Shown one piece after another: positions 1 through 8,242 of a stretch of 64,000 nt of DNA. The notes beneath the pieces are model-generated. The model did not search any database. It was not told the origin of the DNA and worked only from the letters and a program-made list of their open reading frames with translations. Every line of letters begins with the position of its first letter. Position 1 is the first letter of the stretch. The DNA lies in the NCBI GenBank assembly GCA_019746975.1, contig JAIERK010000021.1:53239-117238 (forward strand), read 5' to 3'. Origin of the DNA: Candidatus Obscuribacterales bacterium (GTDB taxonomy: Bacteria > Cyanobacteriota > Vampirovibrionia > Obscuribacterales > Obscuribacteraceae). The position numbers were made by a program, and so were the translations under genes.

Positions 1-1478
1 AACTGCAAGGTCGACACGCAGTCTTCTTCGTTGTAGTCGCGAATCTCCTTCAAGATCGCAGAGTCTTCCCAGACCGGTCCGTCCTGGACTTCCAACCAGC
101 GCTCGTAGAAGACGACCGAATCAGTTGCTTTGGAGACAGTACCACTACGCTTCTCCCGATATAAATGTTCGACATATTTGATGGAATAGGATGGCTCCCC
201 AACCCGGACTCCCTGCCTAACGACCTGATAAAGATCAACGAAAACTTCATTTCGAAGCAACTGATCTACTTCGTCCGCCATGATTCCGTGGCGACCAGCC
301 AATCTCCGCACGGCTGAGACTTCATACGAGGCGTAATGATAAATGTGCATAGTCGAATCTTGCATCCAACGGCTATAAATCCAGGTGATAAACTCCCGAA
401 AAGCCTGCTTCTCTTGAACCCTGTCGTGAGCCCACCAGTCCTTGAAAATTTGCCCAGTCGGCTCGGTCAGTATCGCACCAAACAGGTACTCCAAGCCTCC
501 TTCTACGTGCGGATAACCTTCCATGTCGAAGAAAACATCGCTTCTCGATCGCGGAGGAAGTATCGTCAGGCCTCGGCCATCAACGGAAGGTAACATCTCG
601 TAGCACGTCCTGCCCTCTGTCCGAGATTGAATTTGCAGACGAGCCTGTCCTCGCAATTTTTCGAATGTTTCCTCCGCTATTTTTATGTCTGCGGAGAATT
701 GAGCTCCCGACAACATCGTCATCGTCGTGATACCAGACTTTTGTAGACGACGTGCTTGACTCATCGTGATATTTGCTACTCGAGAAAGATCATCTCGCTC
801 GTCGAGAATCCGCTCTGAGTAGCTAGTCCAGCGACTGTAAGATCCGGCACTACAATCGAGGGGAGGATTGTCTCTGCGAAACTCGGTCTGAAACTGCAGA
901 AAAGACTTCTTAATTTGCTGATAGAGTGCGAAGAAATCGCGCGTACGAAATGTCCTCTGACTGAAATCGCCAAGAACTATACAAACCGTCGGCGGAAGTA
1001 GACTCTGAATTTCCTCCATCATCTCTGCGTAACAACAGAGTTGGATAGCGAAGTACGGCTTAGCCTTCTTCGATAGCTTGGTGTCCCAGACTTCGTAGCA
1101 ATAGTCCCCCAAAGATGACGTCCCATCAACCCGCACAAGGAAATCAGATCGACCAGCAAACTGTCCGGAACGTAAGTAACCTTGGTAAATCACCTCACGT
1201 CCGTCACGCATTGCCTGAATAGTAGAAGCAAATGCTATCTCGTCGGCTCCAGTGATTTCAGCAATATCTGCACCGCGCTCTTGTAGCTTGGCTAAAAAAG
1301 CTGCTTCATGAATGTTACCGTGTTGAGCGACGAGAGCCTTGCCATCGTCCTCGGCATCAGGCTGGATTTCACCTGGGTACTCTCGAAAGAATCGCTCCAT
1401 CCACGAGTCAAATCGAGACTCCATGAATGTAATCAAGTCCGAGGGCGAATATAGAAGCTCGTCGCCTACCTTTCTCAT
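1..1478 (-). CDS. TM0106-family RecB-like nuclease, 3' part cut off by the window edge
   Basis: Reading the minus strand from an ATG at 1478 gives an open frame of about 492 codons that runs off position 1. The N-terminus (LLYSPSDLITFMESRF) is the usual opening of TM0106-type proteins, which carry a RecB/Cas4-like nuclease region. A middle segment VFFDMEG, then YHYASYEVSAVRRLAGRHG, then DYNEEDCVSTLQ is the DEDD-type RNase-H-like exonuclease core that follows it in this family; the Asp/Glu residues expected for metal binding are present. Many relatives continue into a Dna2-like superfamily 1 helicase, which would lie outside the window. GGGAG upstream of the ATG fits a ribosome binding site. 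It diverges from a WYL regulator gene, with a palindrome between them, so control by that regulator is likely. A role in DNA repair or defence is inference. The family call is firm; the full length is unknown. Confidence 0.85.
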   Translation of the reverse strand, partial: MRKVGDELLYSPSDLITFMESRFDSWMERFFREYPGEIQPDAEDDGKALVAQHGNIHEAAFLAKLQERGADIAEITGADEIAFASTIQAMRDGREVIYQGYLRSGQFAGRSDFLVRVDGTSSLGDYCYEVWDTKLSKKAKPYFAIQLCCYAEMMEEIQSLLPPTVCIVLGDFSQRTFRTRDFFALYQQIKKSFLQFQTEFRRDNPPLDCSAGSYSRWTSYSERILDERDDLSRVANITMSQARRLQKSGITTMTMLSGAQFSADIKIAEETFEKLRGQARLQIQSRTEGRTCYEMLPSVDGRGLTILPPRSRSDVFFDMEGYPHVEGGLEYLFGAILTEPTGQIFKDWWAHDRVQEKQAFREFITWIYSRWMQDSTMHIYHYASYEVSAVRRLAGRHGIMADEVDQLLRNEVFVDLYQVVRQGVRVGEPSYSIKYVEHLYREKRSGTVSKATDSVVFYERWLEVQDGPVWEDSAILKEIRDYNEEDCVSTLQ

Positions 1479-1517
1479 AGCCGATACTCCCGCTACTATT
1501 TCCAGGCTATTAGGTAG

Positions 1518-1538
1518 GACTGCGAAATATCTGCAGTC
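1518..1538. promoter_or_regulatory. Candidate operator palindrome (copy 1) in the divergent nuclease/WYL promoter region
   Basis: GACTGC-N9-GCAGTC with perfect 6-bp arms; the spacer reads GAAATATCT. It sits between the start of the RecB-like nuclease and the WYL regulator. A near-identical 21-bp site in opposite orientation lies just past the regulator at 2679-2699. Two matching palindromes around a DNA-binding regulator gene suggest its own operator; binding itself is inferred. Confidence 0.6.
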
Positions 1539-1609
1539 AGAAAAATAAAAGATTAAAACTGTCTTGACGATAGTGGCATAGCGCCTTCGCTAGTGTAGTT
1601 TAGATCGCC

Positions 1610-2572
1610 ATGAGCACAAAACTAGAACGAGTCCTCAACATAGATACTGAAATCTGCAGAGGCGGATTTCCCAGCGTCCAAGACTTGTGCCAGAAATTCG
1701 AGGTTTCTGAACGCACTCTTCACGACGATTTGAGATATCTAAAAGATAGATTGGCTCGTGAAATAGTGTTCGATCATAACCGGGGTGGCTATTTCAACAC
1801 CAATCCCACTAAGCGTCTGCCGTCATTTGAGCTTTCAAGCGGAGAAGTCTTTGCCTTGACGCTCGGCAAGGAGATATTGTCTATATATACCGGCACTTCC
1901 TTCGAAGCAACTCTTCGATCTGCCTTGGAAAAAATCTCCGAGCGGCTGCCAGAGAAAGTCAATGTCGATCCTGAAGAGATAAAGTCGGTTGTCAAGTTCA
2001 GGGCGAATGCAATCGTTCCATTGAGCGCGAAAATGTTCAACGACATCAACAAGTCGTGCGACACGCAACAGCAAATAGAAATCACATACTTCGCTGCAAG
2101 CAAAGGTGAGATTACCAATCGCACAATCAATCCCCAGCTTCTTCTTCACGATCGGGGCACCTGGTATGTCATCGCGTATTGCAATTCGCGACGTGATCTT
2201 AGAATGTTCGCACTTCATCGAATTCAAGACTATAAAGTTCTCGACTCTACATTCAAGCCGATTTCAAAAACAGAGCTTAACGAATGGATCGATTCAGCCT
2301 TCCAGCTTGAGCACGGAGAAAAGTCCTTTGATGTGAAAATTGAATTCGTGCCACACTCTGCTCGTTATATAAGAGAACGAATTTGGCATCCGCAACAAGT
2401 TCTGGAAGATCTTCCCGATGGCTCTTGCAGACTGTCTTTCCCTGCGACAAGCCTGGACGAGGTGATGCGTTGGCTAGCTCCATATGGTGCCGAGGCTGTG
2501 ATTACCGAGCCAAAAGAGCTGATCGATCTGGCAATTGAATGGTCCACCGATATTCTCAAGCACTACCGGTAG
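1610..2572 (+). CDS. HTH plus WYL-domain transcriptional regulator
   Basis: A 320-residue protein with an N-terminal winged helix-turn-helix (about residues 10-60; SVQDLCQKFEVSERTLHDDL) and a central WYL domain (about 145-220) containing GTWYVIAYC and the arginine-rich LRMFALHRI. A C-terminal WCX-like extension follows (RYIRERIWHP to the end). Length and order are standard for YafY/WYL regulators, which sense ligands, often nucleic acid, and commonly control DNA repair or phage-defence genes (BrxR and CapW are examples). It diverges from the RecB-like nuclease and precedes an 83-residue gene. A matching palindrome lies on each side, so autoregulation plus control of both neighbours is the simplest reading. 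The domain call is secure; ligand and regulon are inferred. Confidence 0.9.
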   Translation: MSTKLERVLNIDTEICRGGFPSVQDLCQKFEVSERTLHDDLRYLKDRLAREIVFDHNRGGYFNTNPTKRLPSFELSSGEVFALTLGKEILSIYTGTSFEATLRSALEKISERLPEKVNVDPEEIKSVVKFRANAIVPLSAKMFNDINKSCDTQQQIEITYFAASKGEITNRTINPQLLLHDRGTWYVIAYCNSRRDLRMFALHRIQDYKVLDSTFKPISKTELNEWIDSAFQLEHGEKSFDVKIEFVPHSARYIRERIWHPQQVLEDLPDGSCRLSFPATSLDEVMRWLAPYGAEAVITEPKELIDLAIEWSTDILKHYR

Positions 2573-2678
2573 CACCACTAACATTCCTTTATAGACTGAA
2601 ACAACGGAAAGCGATCGGCCATTTCTGATGGGCACATCGTTTTCGAGAATTCTGGTCGATTTAATGTTTGCACGGTCC

Positions 2679-2699
2679 GACTGCAGATATTTCGCGGTC
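2679..2699. promoter_or_regulatory. Candidate operator palindrome (copy 2) downstream of the WYL gene
   Basis: GACTGC-N9-GCGGTC, the reverse complement of the 1518-1538 site with one arm changed. It lies about 60 bp ahead of the small gene at 2759, so it could place that gene under the WYL regulator. The AAATATCT core and the arms are shared with copy 1. Confidence 0.55.
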
Positions 2700-2758
2700 A
2701 CGGTCGATAAGCTGTTAGCAGAAAGTTCAAAATACTAGAATTGAGGGTTGCGGACATC

Positions 2759-3010
2759 ATGAATCTTACGTTCGATCAATTACGCATTATTGAGGATGCG
2801 CTTCTTTATTCTTGCGAAGTCCTTTCCACTGACTTTGAGAACAACAAGGACAGTCCGGAGACCGCAAAGATGCAAAAAGCGGTTGACGCATACGGAAAGC
2901 TACGACGCTTCAATCGAGTGCTCAAAGAGATAAGAGAAAGCTCTACCGCACTCACACGCGAGACAAAGGGAAATAAAGTACTGACTTTAGCCGCAGCCAA
3001 CAGGCGGTAA
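2759..3010 (+). CDS. Small helical hypothetical protein (83 residues)
   Basis: I do not recognise this protein. It starts MNLTFDQLRIIEDALLYSCE and is predicted by eye to be largely alpha-helical, charged and soluble, with no signal peptide or membrane segment. The ATG at 2759 is preferred over a TTG 18 bases upstream because GAGGG lies about ten bases before it. The gene follows the WYL regulator and has the second copy of the candidate operator in its upstream region, which suggests it belongs to the same regulon as the RecB-like nuclease. No catalytic motif is visible. Confidence 0.65.
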   Translation: MNLTFDQLRIIEDALLYSCEVLSTDFENNKDSPETAKMQKAVDAYGKLRRFNRVLKEIRESSTALTRETKGNKVLTLAAANRR

Positions 3011-3024
3011 TGCAAAAGCTGGTT

Positions 3025-3092
3025 GGCTGCACAGTAATCGGCACAACTAATCCACTCACACATCCTCCGACCGCCGTCGGTTTTGTGCAGCC
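3025..3092. repeat. Long-range inverted repeat in an intergenic region
   Basis: GGCTGCACA at 3025-3033 is complementary to TGTGCAGCC at 3084-3092. A smaller CCGAC/GTCGG stem lies between the arms. It sits between two convergent genes. There is no T-run directly after it, so it is not a textbook terminator; a processed or structured RNA end is possible. Confidence 0.35.
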
Positions 3093-3152
3093 TTCTAGCC
3101 AATGCGAAATTAGTCAGCAATGTAATTCCATAGGAATTCGCACGACAAGACA

Positions 3153-3710
3153 TTATTGATTTAGACAGTATTCGCCTGTTACTGGATCACATCCAAGATT
3201 TTCCCACGAGGATACTTCATGAAATTGAATTGGAATTGGTCCACTCAGCCCTGGAATCCGAAAGTGTGGATACGGGGATGAGATCAACGGGTAGATGCAC
3301 ACGTCCACTTTGAGATCAAGCAGATACAAGCAGGGCGATTCCATTCCATTGGGCAACCAAGTCGGTGGCATTTTGTGTGGCTCATCAATCGAGTGCACTT
3401 TAGTTTTATCCCGCTCCGACTCCGCATACAGGGAGAGGTGCATCGATTTGACTTCAATGCCACCAATATTTTTGAGGGCCGTAATCGCAGCAGACTCGGT
3501 ACTTACACCTTTGCGAGCCTCACTAAATGTCTCGCATTGAGCTAGATGACGAACTTCATTGGCGACAATCGATTTTCCCAAACCAAATCGAAGTGGGACA
3601 ACAGCCAGATTCAAAAGTGGCAATACAATACAGCCCATCAACAACCAGAGGGCGGCACCGAATTCGGTGATATTCGCAGAACCTTTATCTCTTTGACGGA
3701 CTTGCTTCAT
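3153..3710 (-). CDS. TadE-like pseudopilin-type membrane protein
   Basis: About 185 residues starting MKQVRQRDKGSANITEFG. The N-terminal GSANITEFGAALWLLMG followed by a hydrophobic stretch resembles the TadE-type pseudopilin segment (Gly-Ser, then a Glu a few residues on, then a membrane helix). The remainder would lie outside the cytoplasmic membrane and ends in a Cys-containing tail. The start at 3710 overlaps the stop of the upstream gene by four bases (ATGA), so the two are translationally coupled. In Flp/Tad systems such proteins act with prepilin peptidase and secretion ATPase, none of which is in this window. The TadE assignment rests on the N-terminus only. Confidence 0.55.
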   Translation of the reverse strand: MKQVRQRDKGSANITEFGAALWLLMGCIVLPLLNLAVVPLRFGLGKSIVANEVRHLAQCETFSEARKGVSTESAAITALKNIGGIEVKSMHLSLYAESERDKTKVHSIDEPHKMPPTWLPNGMESPCLYLLDLKVDVCIYPLISSPYPHFRIPGLSGPIPIQFHEVSSWENLGCDPVTGEYCLNQ

Positions 3711-4636
3711 TCCTTGGGCTCCGGCAAACTTCCATTCGTACAAGCGGTACTGACGCTTAAAGTGCTTGACTGCAGCTCTTGCGTGACTTTACTTTGTAAT
3801 TTTACTGTCATCGACAGCTGTACGCACGAGGGTACGAGTTTGCAATTACCAATTTCATCCTTGCCATGCTCACGCAAGATCAACGATGGTTTGAAGTGCT
3901 TTCCGCTGACAAGACGTAAAGGAGCGGTAGTCTCGCTCACTGCAATCGGCAAGGGAGACAGTTGAAAGTCAAGGTCGTCGTCTGGAGCCGGTAGTTTCAG
4001 TGGTATCGAGGCACGATAAAAATCGAAGTCCTTTCCATGTTTAAAGTAGTTCTGGGTGGTGTCGTGCTCAAGCAAGTCAGGAAGCCCCTTTAAGGCAACA
4101 ACATTCGACTCCATATTCTCCAAACTGCCAACTTTGAAATCCGTTATCTCAGGACGATCGGAAGAGGCATCAAAAAGCGCCAACTCTCGCGCGGGCTGAA
4201 CATTACTGTTTTGAGCAAGTCCACGCAAATCCGAGATAACGCCGGCAACGTAACGATCTCGCTCTATAGTAAGAGTCCTTGCCCCTTCACGCGATTCAGC
4301 GAGAATTTGAGCTGCAAAAGGTTCATACTCCGAAAAATTGGGCTGGCTAACCGTCTTCGCATGCATCTGCCTGGCGCAATAAACAAGCTCTCTCGAACCT
4401 CCAATCAAATTGTTGATCTTACCTGAGTAGTTGTTGTCATTCAGACGCTGTGCCGCAGTGAGGGCTATCTTTTCCGAGGAGTCTTGCAGCAGTTGATTGG
4501 AAAAGAAATGTAGATAAACCCAGAAAGCCAGAGCCACAACGACCAACATCAACATACCGACTGCAACACACAACAGCAGCATATTGCCACGTCTATGTCT
4601 CGCGGTCGTCCACCCCAACTCGTCGGAATACGTCAT
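3707..4636 (-). CDS. TadG-like membrane-anchored protein
   Basis: A 309-residue protein with a short basic N-terminus (TARHRRGNMLLLCVAVG) leading into one membrane helix at about residues 18-43, then a large extracytoplasmic domain with no motif I recognise. The RRGN-hydrophobic arrangement is typical of TadG/pilus-assembly Flp-associated proteins. It overlaps the TadE-like gene by ATGA, indicating a two-gene operon. No clear ribosome binding site precedes the ATG at 4636, so a slightly internal start is possible. Function is inferred from topology and partner only. Confidence 0.5.
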   Translation of the reverse strand: MTYSDELGWTTARHRRGNMLLLCVAVGMLMLVVVALAFWVYLHFFSNQLLQDSSEKIALTAAQRLNDNNYSGKINNLIGGSRELVYCARQMHAKTVSQPNFSEYEPFAAQILAESREGARTLTIERDRYVAGVISDLRGLAQNSNVQPARELALFDASSDRPEITDFKVGSLENMESNVVALKGLPDLLEHDTTQNYFKHGKDFDFYRASIPLKLPAPDDDLDFQLSPLPIAVSETTAPLRLVSGKHFKPSLILREHGKDEIGNCKLVPSCVQLSMTVKLQSKVTQELQSSTLSVSTACTNGSLPEPKE

Positions 4637-4657
4637 AACTAGCTGAAGCTGGATCCT

Positions 4658-5620
4658 CTACTGCGCCTGACCAGAATCAGGATTGACTATCAGACTGCTT
4701 TCATTAACCGCTTCAAAATCACTACCATGAAGCGTCTTCAATTGGTTAAGTTCGTCGTCATTCCATCGAGGATCGGAGGTTCCTGTCACGTACCAACTCG
4801 AGCCATTGTCGGCGACAATCATGCCGTATTCTTTGAGACACGTCAAAATCGCTTTGTTGATCGTTGAGAAGCTGGATATGTCGAACGATGCCTTCAAGCG
4901 AAAGCGCTGACCCATCGGTGGCCATCCAGCAGTTTGCGAACCGGCCAAATGTCGAGCTGGCCAGATGTAACCGTTGGTGCGCTGAGTGGTGCAGCGTAGT
5001 GCGTGTTTAATAACCCCAGAGGCGGCCTCATCGTAGTTGATCAATCCTGGAAAGATAGGCAATCCGGCTGCGTCAGCTGACGTCCAACCATCCGGACGAA
5101 GCGCATTTGAGTTGAGATTGAAAATCGCACCAGATCCAGCGGTAATTTTCTTCCCCTTGGCGTTAGCGTAAAACAACTCATACAAAGTCTTTGTCGAGCT
5201 ATCGATCATCAGAACATGGCGGTCGCCGCTGTTCGTTTTCTTCCAGGAATTCCCCTCGATTAGAGAAGTCTTCTTGTTGACCGGATATGGTCCAACGTCG
5301 CTCTCATCGGCATAGTCGAAGATCACATTGACCTTGGCCATATCAGCAGGAACTAGATTGTAAGGAATCCCATAAGCTGGGTTGGAGCCCCAATCCGGAT
5401 GAAAATTCTTCGTAGGTCCTAGAGTATTGACATAAGTAGCTGAGTTAGCATCGACTGGCAGCCCGTTAATCTTCGTGTTCCAGACGTTGTTAGCAGGGAA
5501 CACCTGCACACCATTTATGACTTGCTGAGCCGAAGCTGGCGACGCAGATGAGACGGATAGTAAAAGGAGAGCGGTTATTGAAAGGAATGCTTGAGACCTG
5601 GTATAAGTGAGTCTAAACAT
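4658..5620 (-). CDS. Secreted protein of unknown function
   Basis: A 320-residue protein with a clear signal peptide (hydrophobic SITALLLLSVSSASPASA, cleavage expected after ASA-QQ). The mature part begins VINGVQVFPANNVWNTKING; the phrase NNVWNT with a following LPVD occurs in a family of secreted bacterial and fungal proteins of unknown role, as far as I recall. WPPMGQRFRLKASFDIS is another well-formed block near residue 230. AGGAGG stands a few bases ahead of the ATG at 5620, fixing the start. It lies just upstream of the TadG/TadE-like pair in the same direction, 21 bases away, so co-transcription is possible. No enzyme motif is identified. Confidence 0.65.
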   Translation of the reverse strand: MFRLTYTRSQAFLSITALLLLSVSSASPASAQQVINGVQVFPANNVWNTKINGLPVDANSATYVNTLGPTKNFHPDWGSNPAYGIPYNLVPADMAKVNVIFDYADESDVGPYPVNKKTSLIEGNSWKKTNSGDRHVLMIDSSTKTLYELFYANAKGKKITAGSGAIFNLNSNALRPDGWTSADAAGLPIFPGLINYDEAASGVIKHALRCTTQRTNGYIWPARHLAGSQTAGWPPMGQRFRLKASFDISSFSTINKAILTCLKEYGMIVADNGSSWYVTGTSDPRWNDDELNQLKTLHGSDFEAVNESSLIVNPDSGQAQ

Positions 5621-5957
5621 GCATTACCTCCTTTGAAATGGAGGGACGATACTGACCACGAGCGACATGCAAAAAGCGGAGTCGCTCCCCGAGCCAGTAG
5701 ATTCTTCGAACAGTAGTAGTAAGTTTGAGGTGAGAGAGTATAAATTCACGCTATCACCGCCTAAATAGAACTGTCAATACTCTTACCTATAGTCAAACTT
5801 ATGCCTCAATTTAGGTTTTCCCATAAGCTCCAAAATGTAAGCGTCGGCTAGACCAAATTCTGCCCGATGTAACGCTCCTGCTCCATATGAGACAAACCGT
5901 AAAAAGATGGGCAAATCATTTGCAGCATGCGCTAATTCGTTGCGCACGGTGAACACC
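5621..5957. other. Divergent intergenic region
   Basis: Separates two divergent secreted-protein genes. It holds the AGGAGG ribosome binding site of the minus-strand gene near 5628. I see no convincing ORF, RNA gene or long inverted repeat. Confidence 0.5.
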
Positions 5958-6608
5958 ATGTCAAGAAGAGCGGCGACACCAATAGCTGGAATTGCCCTTT
6001 GTACCTTATTGCTCCAGGCATCAGGGACAGAACAGTCTTCCGCCTTGCACCTGCGCGAAAAAAAACCGTTGCCACCACAGCTGGTTGATCTCGGGTTATA
6101 CGATGACGTGATTGAAATTAATTGCGAAGAGAAAGACAACTATCTCTCTTTTCGAGGCTCCGAACTGAAGCCGATCGTGAAGGTAACTCTCGACTGCCGA
6201 CTCGACACGAGAAGAGATCGCGGCGCACCAGCTAACAAGTATCAAGAGCTCTGGTATAGGAATGACTTGCCACTGGCATCGAAACATACGATGCCGCTGC
6301 CCATACCTGACAAACATCGTATTGGAATATTTCTAAAGTCCAGAGTTCGAAATCTAAGCGACGCGGAGATTACCGCCCTGGCTAGCACACTCGTTCGACT
6401 GCGACTCGAGACCATTCTCAACAGGAACATCCTCGCCACAGTCAGAATCCCTAACTATGCGTATCCAAAGCTCGTGCTCGAACTTCAAAGGCACAACTTC
6501 GTGTCTTACAAAGAAAAAGGCAGGTTTGTAACAACCCTTATCGCCTTGCCTATAGAAACGGATCTGGGTATCCGTGAAACCCTGTGCTTTCTCAAGAATC
6601 CGCCGTAA
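5958..6608 (+). CDS. Secreted hypothetical protein
   Basis: About 216 residues starting MSRRAATPIAGIALCTLLLQ, a signal peptide with a probable cleavage near SSA. The mature region contains YDDVIEINCEEKDNYLSFRG and looks like an alpha/beta periplasmic domain with two or three cysteines. I chose the ATG at 5958 because the signal peptide begins there; an in-frame upstream ATG at 5907 would add 17 residues before it. The ribosome binding site is weak. It converges on the oxygenase gene, leaving ten bases between stops. Family not recognised. Confidence 0.55.
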   Translation: MSRRAATPIAGIALCTLLLQASGTEQSSALHLREKKPLPPQLVDLGLYDDVIEINCEEKDNYLSFRGSELKPIVKVTLDCRLDTRRDRGAPANKYQELWYRNDLPLASKHTMPLPIPDKHRIGIFLKSRVRNLSDAEITALASTLVRLRLETILNRNILATVRIPNYAYPKLVLELQRHNFVSYKEKGRFVTTLIALPIETDLGIRETLCFLKNPP

Positions 6609-6618
6609 TCTCGTAACT

Positions 6619-7614
6619 TCAGAGCGCTTCTTTGCTCAGTACAGGAAAGACCTTCGAAACTTTCTTCAAAACATAGTCACCGTATGTGCCACCAAATTCA
6701 TGGACACTGGCGCCATCCCAGCGCTCGGCTTTGTCATCGACAATCTCGAGAGCAGGATCAATCGGTTTGACGACAGCATCAAAATTAGGATCAAAGAAAA
6801 ACGGAAATGAAAGGCGCGAATTTCCGCTCACATTCCGCACTCGGTGCGGCGTCGACTTGTAACGACCGCCAGTCATTAGATCCAACATATCGCCAATATT
6901 ACAAATGAAAGTATTGGGAATTGGCGGCGCCGGAATCCATTGAGACTTGGACTTGACCTCGAGACCGGCAACAGTGTCCTGACGCAAAATCGTCAAAATG
7001 CCATAGTCGGTGTGCTCTCCCACGCTCCACTGAGAATCGGCAAATTGAGGCGCGAGCGGAGGATAGTGAAAAATTCGGAAGAGTATCAATGGATCCCTGG
7101 TGTAATGATCCTCGAAGTAACTCCCGTCAAGACCAAGACTCAGAGCGATTCCTCTCATCAGGACATGCCCGAGACCGGTCATGCACTCCATGTACTCGAG
7201 GATCGTCTCGCGAAACTCAGGCAGGTCAGCAGGGAAAAGGTTGCCACCGTGCATAGGGACAGCCCGCTTTACCTTTTCATGGGAAGCAGGAAGCTCGGCG
7301 CCGAAATAAATTCCTTCCTTCTGATCAGGACGCCCGGAAGTGTACTCGTCGCCGAGCGCAAAATATCCGCGCCAGGCTCTACCACCAAGCTCCATTCTAA
7401 TCGCATTCTTGTATTCGGGTTCTCGCTCGAAGAATTTACTACTGAGCCGTTCCAGCCGCTCCTGTAGCCCAACGTCGACTGAATGCCCGGTGATGTAGAA
7501 GAAGCCATGATTCCGACATGCCGCACCAATAGCCAGGGCAGCTTCTCTGCAGTCCTTTTCGGGAGTCATTAGAGAGGAGATGTCTACAACTGGAATGGTT
7601 TCTACTTCTGGCAT
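6619..7614 (-). CDS. Fe(II)/2-oxoglutarate-dependent oxygenase, isopenicillin-N-synthase type
   Basis: A 331-residue protein with the two-domain layout of this superfamily: N-terminal DIOX_N (PVVDISSL, then ACRNHGFFYITGH) and C-terminal jelly-roll. The iron ligands are visible as GEHTDYG (His-x-Asp) and the distal His in STPHRV. The 2-oxoglutarate-binding Arg-x-Ser is NSRLSFPFF. Such enzymes hydroxylate, desaturate or cyclise small molecules; bacterial members range from ethylene-forming enzymes to flavonoid- or gibberellin-like dioxygenases, and the substrate cannot be told from sequence. The ATG at 7614 directly precedes the conserved PVVDISSL block. It stands alone between convergent and divergent neighbours. 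Confidence 0.9.
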   Translation of the reverse strand: MPEVETIPVVDISSLMTPEKDCREAALAIGAACRNHGFFYITGHSVDVGLQERLERLSSKFFEREPEYKNAIRMELGGRAWRGYFALGDEYTSGRPDQKEGIYFGAELPASHEKVKRAVPMHGGNLFPADLPEFRETILEYMECMTGLGHVLMRGIALSLGLDGSYFEDHYTRDPLILFRIFHYPPLAPQFADSQWSVGEHTDYGILTILRQDTVAGLEVKSKSQWIPAPPIPNTFICNIGDMLDLMTGGRYKSTPHRVRNVSGNSRLSFPFFFDPNFDAVVKPIDPALEIVDDKAERWDGASVHEFGGTYGDYVLKKVSKVFPVLSKEAL

Positions 7615-7718
7615 AACAACTCCGCAAACCCTTTACGTGAGCCGTTATTATACTGGATGAGGAGAGATCACCAAGCCAACTGTAACTTCAATGTTGATAG
7701 TTGATCGCGCAACGTCGT

Positions 7719-7892
7719 CTAGTCTAATGCCAGGCATTCTAAACTGGCGACATGTGTTTCCAACGAAGCGACATAGACATCATTGGCAAGTTCGAGAAGA
7801 AATTGATAGTCATCGAGAATCGTCTCACTGAGCACTCTGTCCTCAACGGGGGCGAGTGCTAGTCTTTCAAGAGTATTTGCAAGGGCTGTCAT
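7719..7892 (-). CDS. Small hypothetical ORF (57 residues)
   Basis: An ATG at 7892 opens a 57-codon frame ending in TAG at 7719. The product starts MTALANTLERLALAPVEDRV and is acidic and helical, with a DDYQFLLELANDVYVASLE stretch. Codon usage resembles the neighbours, and GGA lies about ten bases before the ATG. It has no similarity I recognise. It is short enough to be chance, but no other candidate covers this intergenic span. Confidence 0.35.
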   Translation of the reverse strand: MTALANTLERLALAPVEDRVLSETILDDYQFLLELANDVYVASLETHVASLECLALD

Positions 7893-8191
7893 TTCAAAGT
7901 TCCAATCTAGTTTATTCTCGTAATAACTCGGTTACTGAAAGAGGTCTGCTGAAAATTGCATCGGCAATCTCCGCGTAAGACTTGGACAAAGATTACGGCA
8001 GCCAGAGCGACAAAAGCCGTGTGATCGTAATGGCAACCAGGACAGACGAAAAGGCAGAAAACGAAGATAAAACTCCTGATTCCTATGCTGCCTCGCACTC
8101 TACCGATTCGCTTGGTCATCTCACTACGTCCAAAATTGCCCCGTCCACAATTGCATAACTGATCCGTCAAAATTGTTAGGAGGGTCGGTCA

Positions 8192-8242
8192 ATGAAACGG
8201 GCATACTATTTTGGCGGGGTAACGCTTAATAACAATGGTTGA
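8192..8242 (+). CDS. 16-codon leader ORF overlapping the kinase start
   Basis: An ATG at 8192 follows an excellent Shine-Dalgarno (AGGAGGG, about six bases upstream) and encodes MKRAYYFGGVTLNNNG, stopping at TGA 8240-8242. It overlaps the ATG of the kinase gene at 8235, which has no ribosome binding site of its own and an in-frame stop just upstream. The arrangement suggests translational coupling through a leader peptide. This is seen in sequence; function is inferred. Confidence 0.5.
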   Translation: MKRAYYFGGVTLNNNG

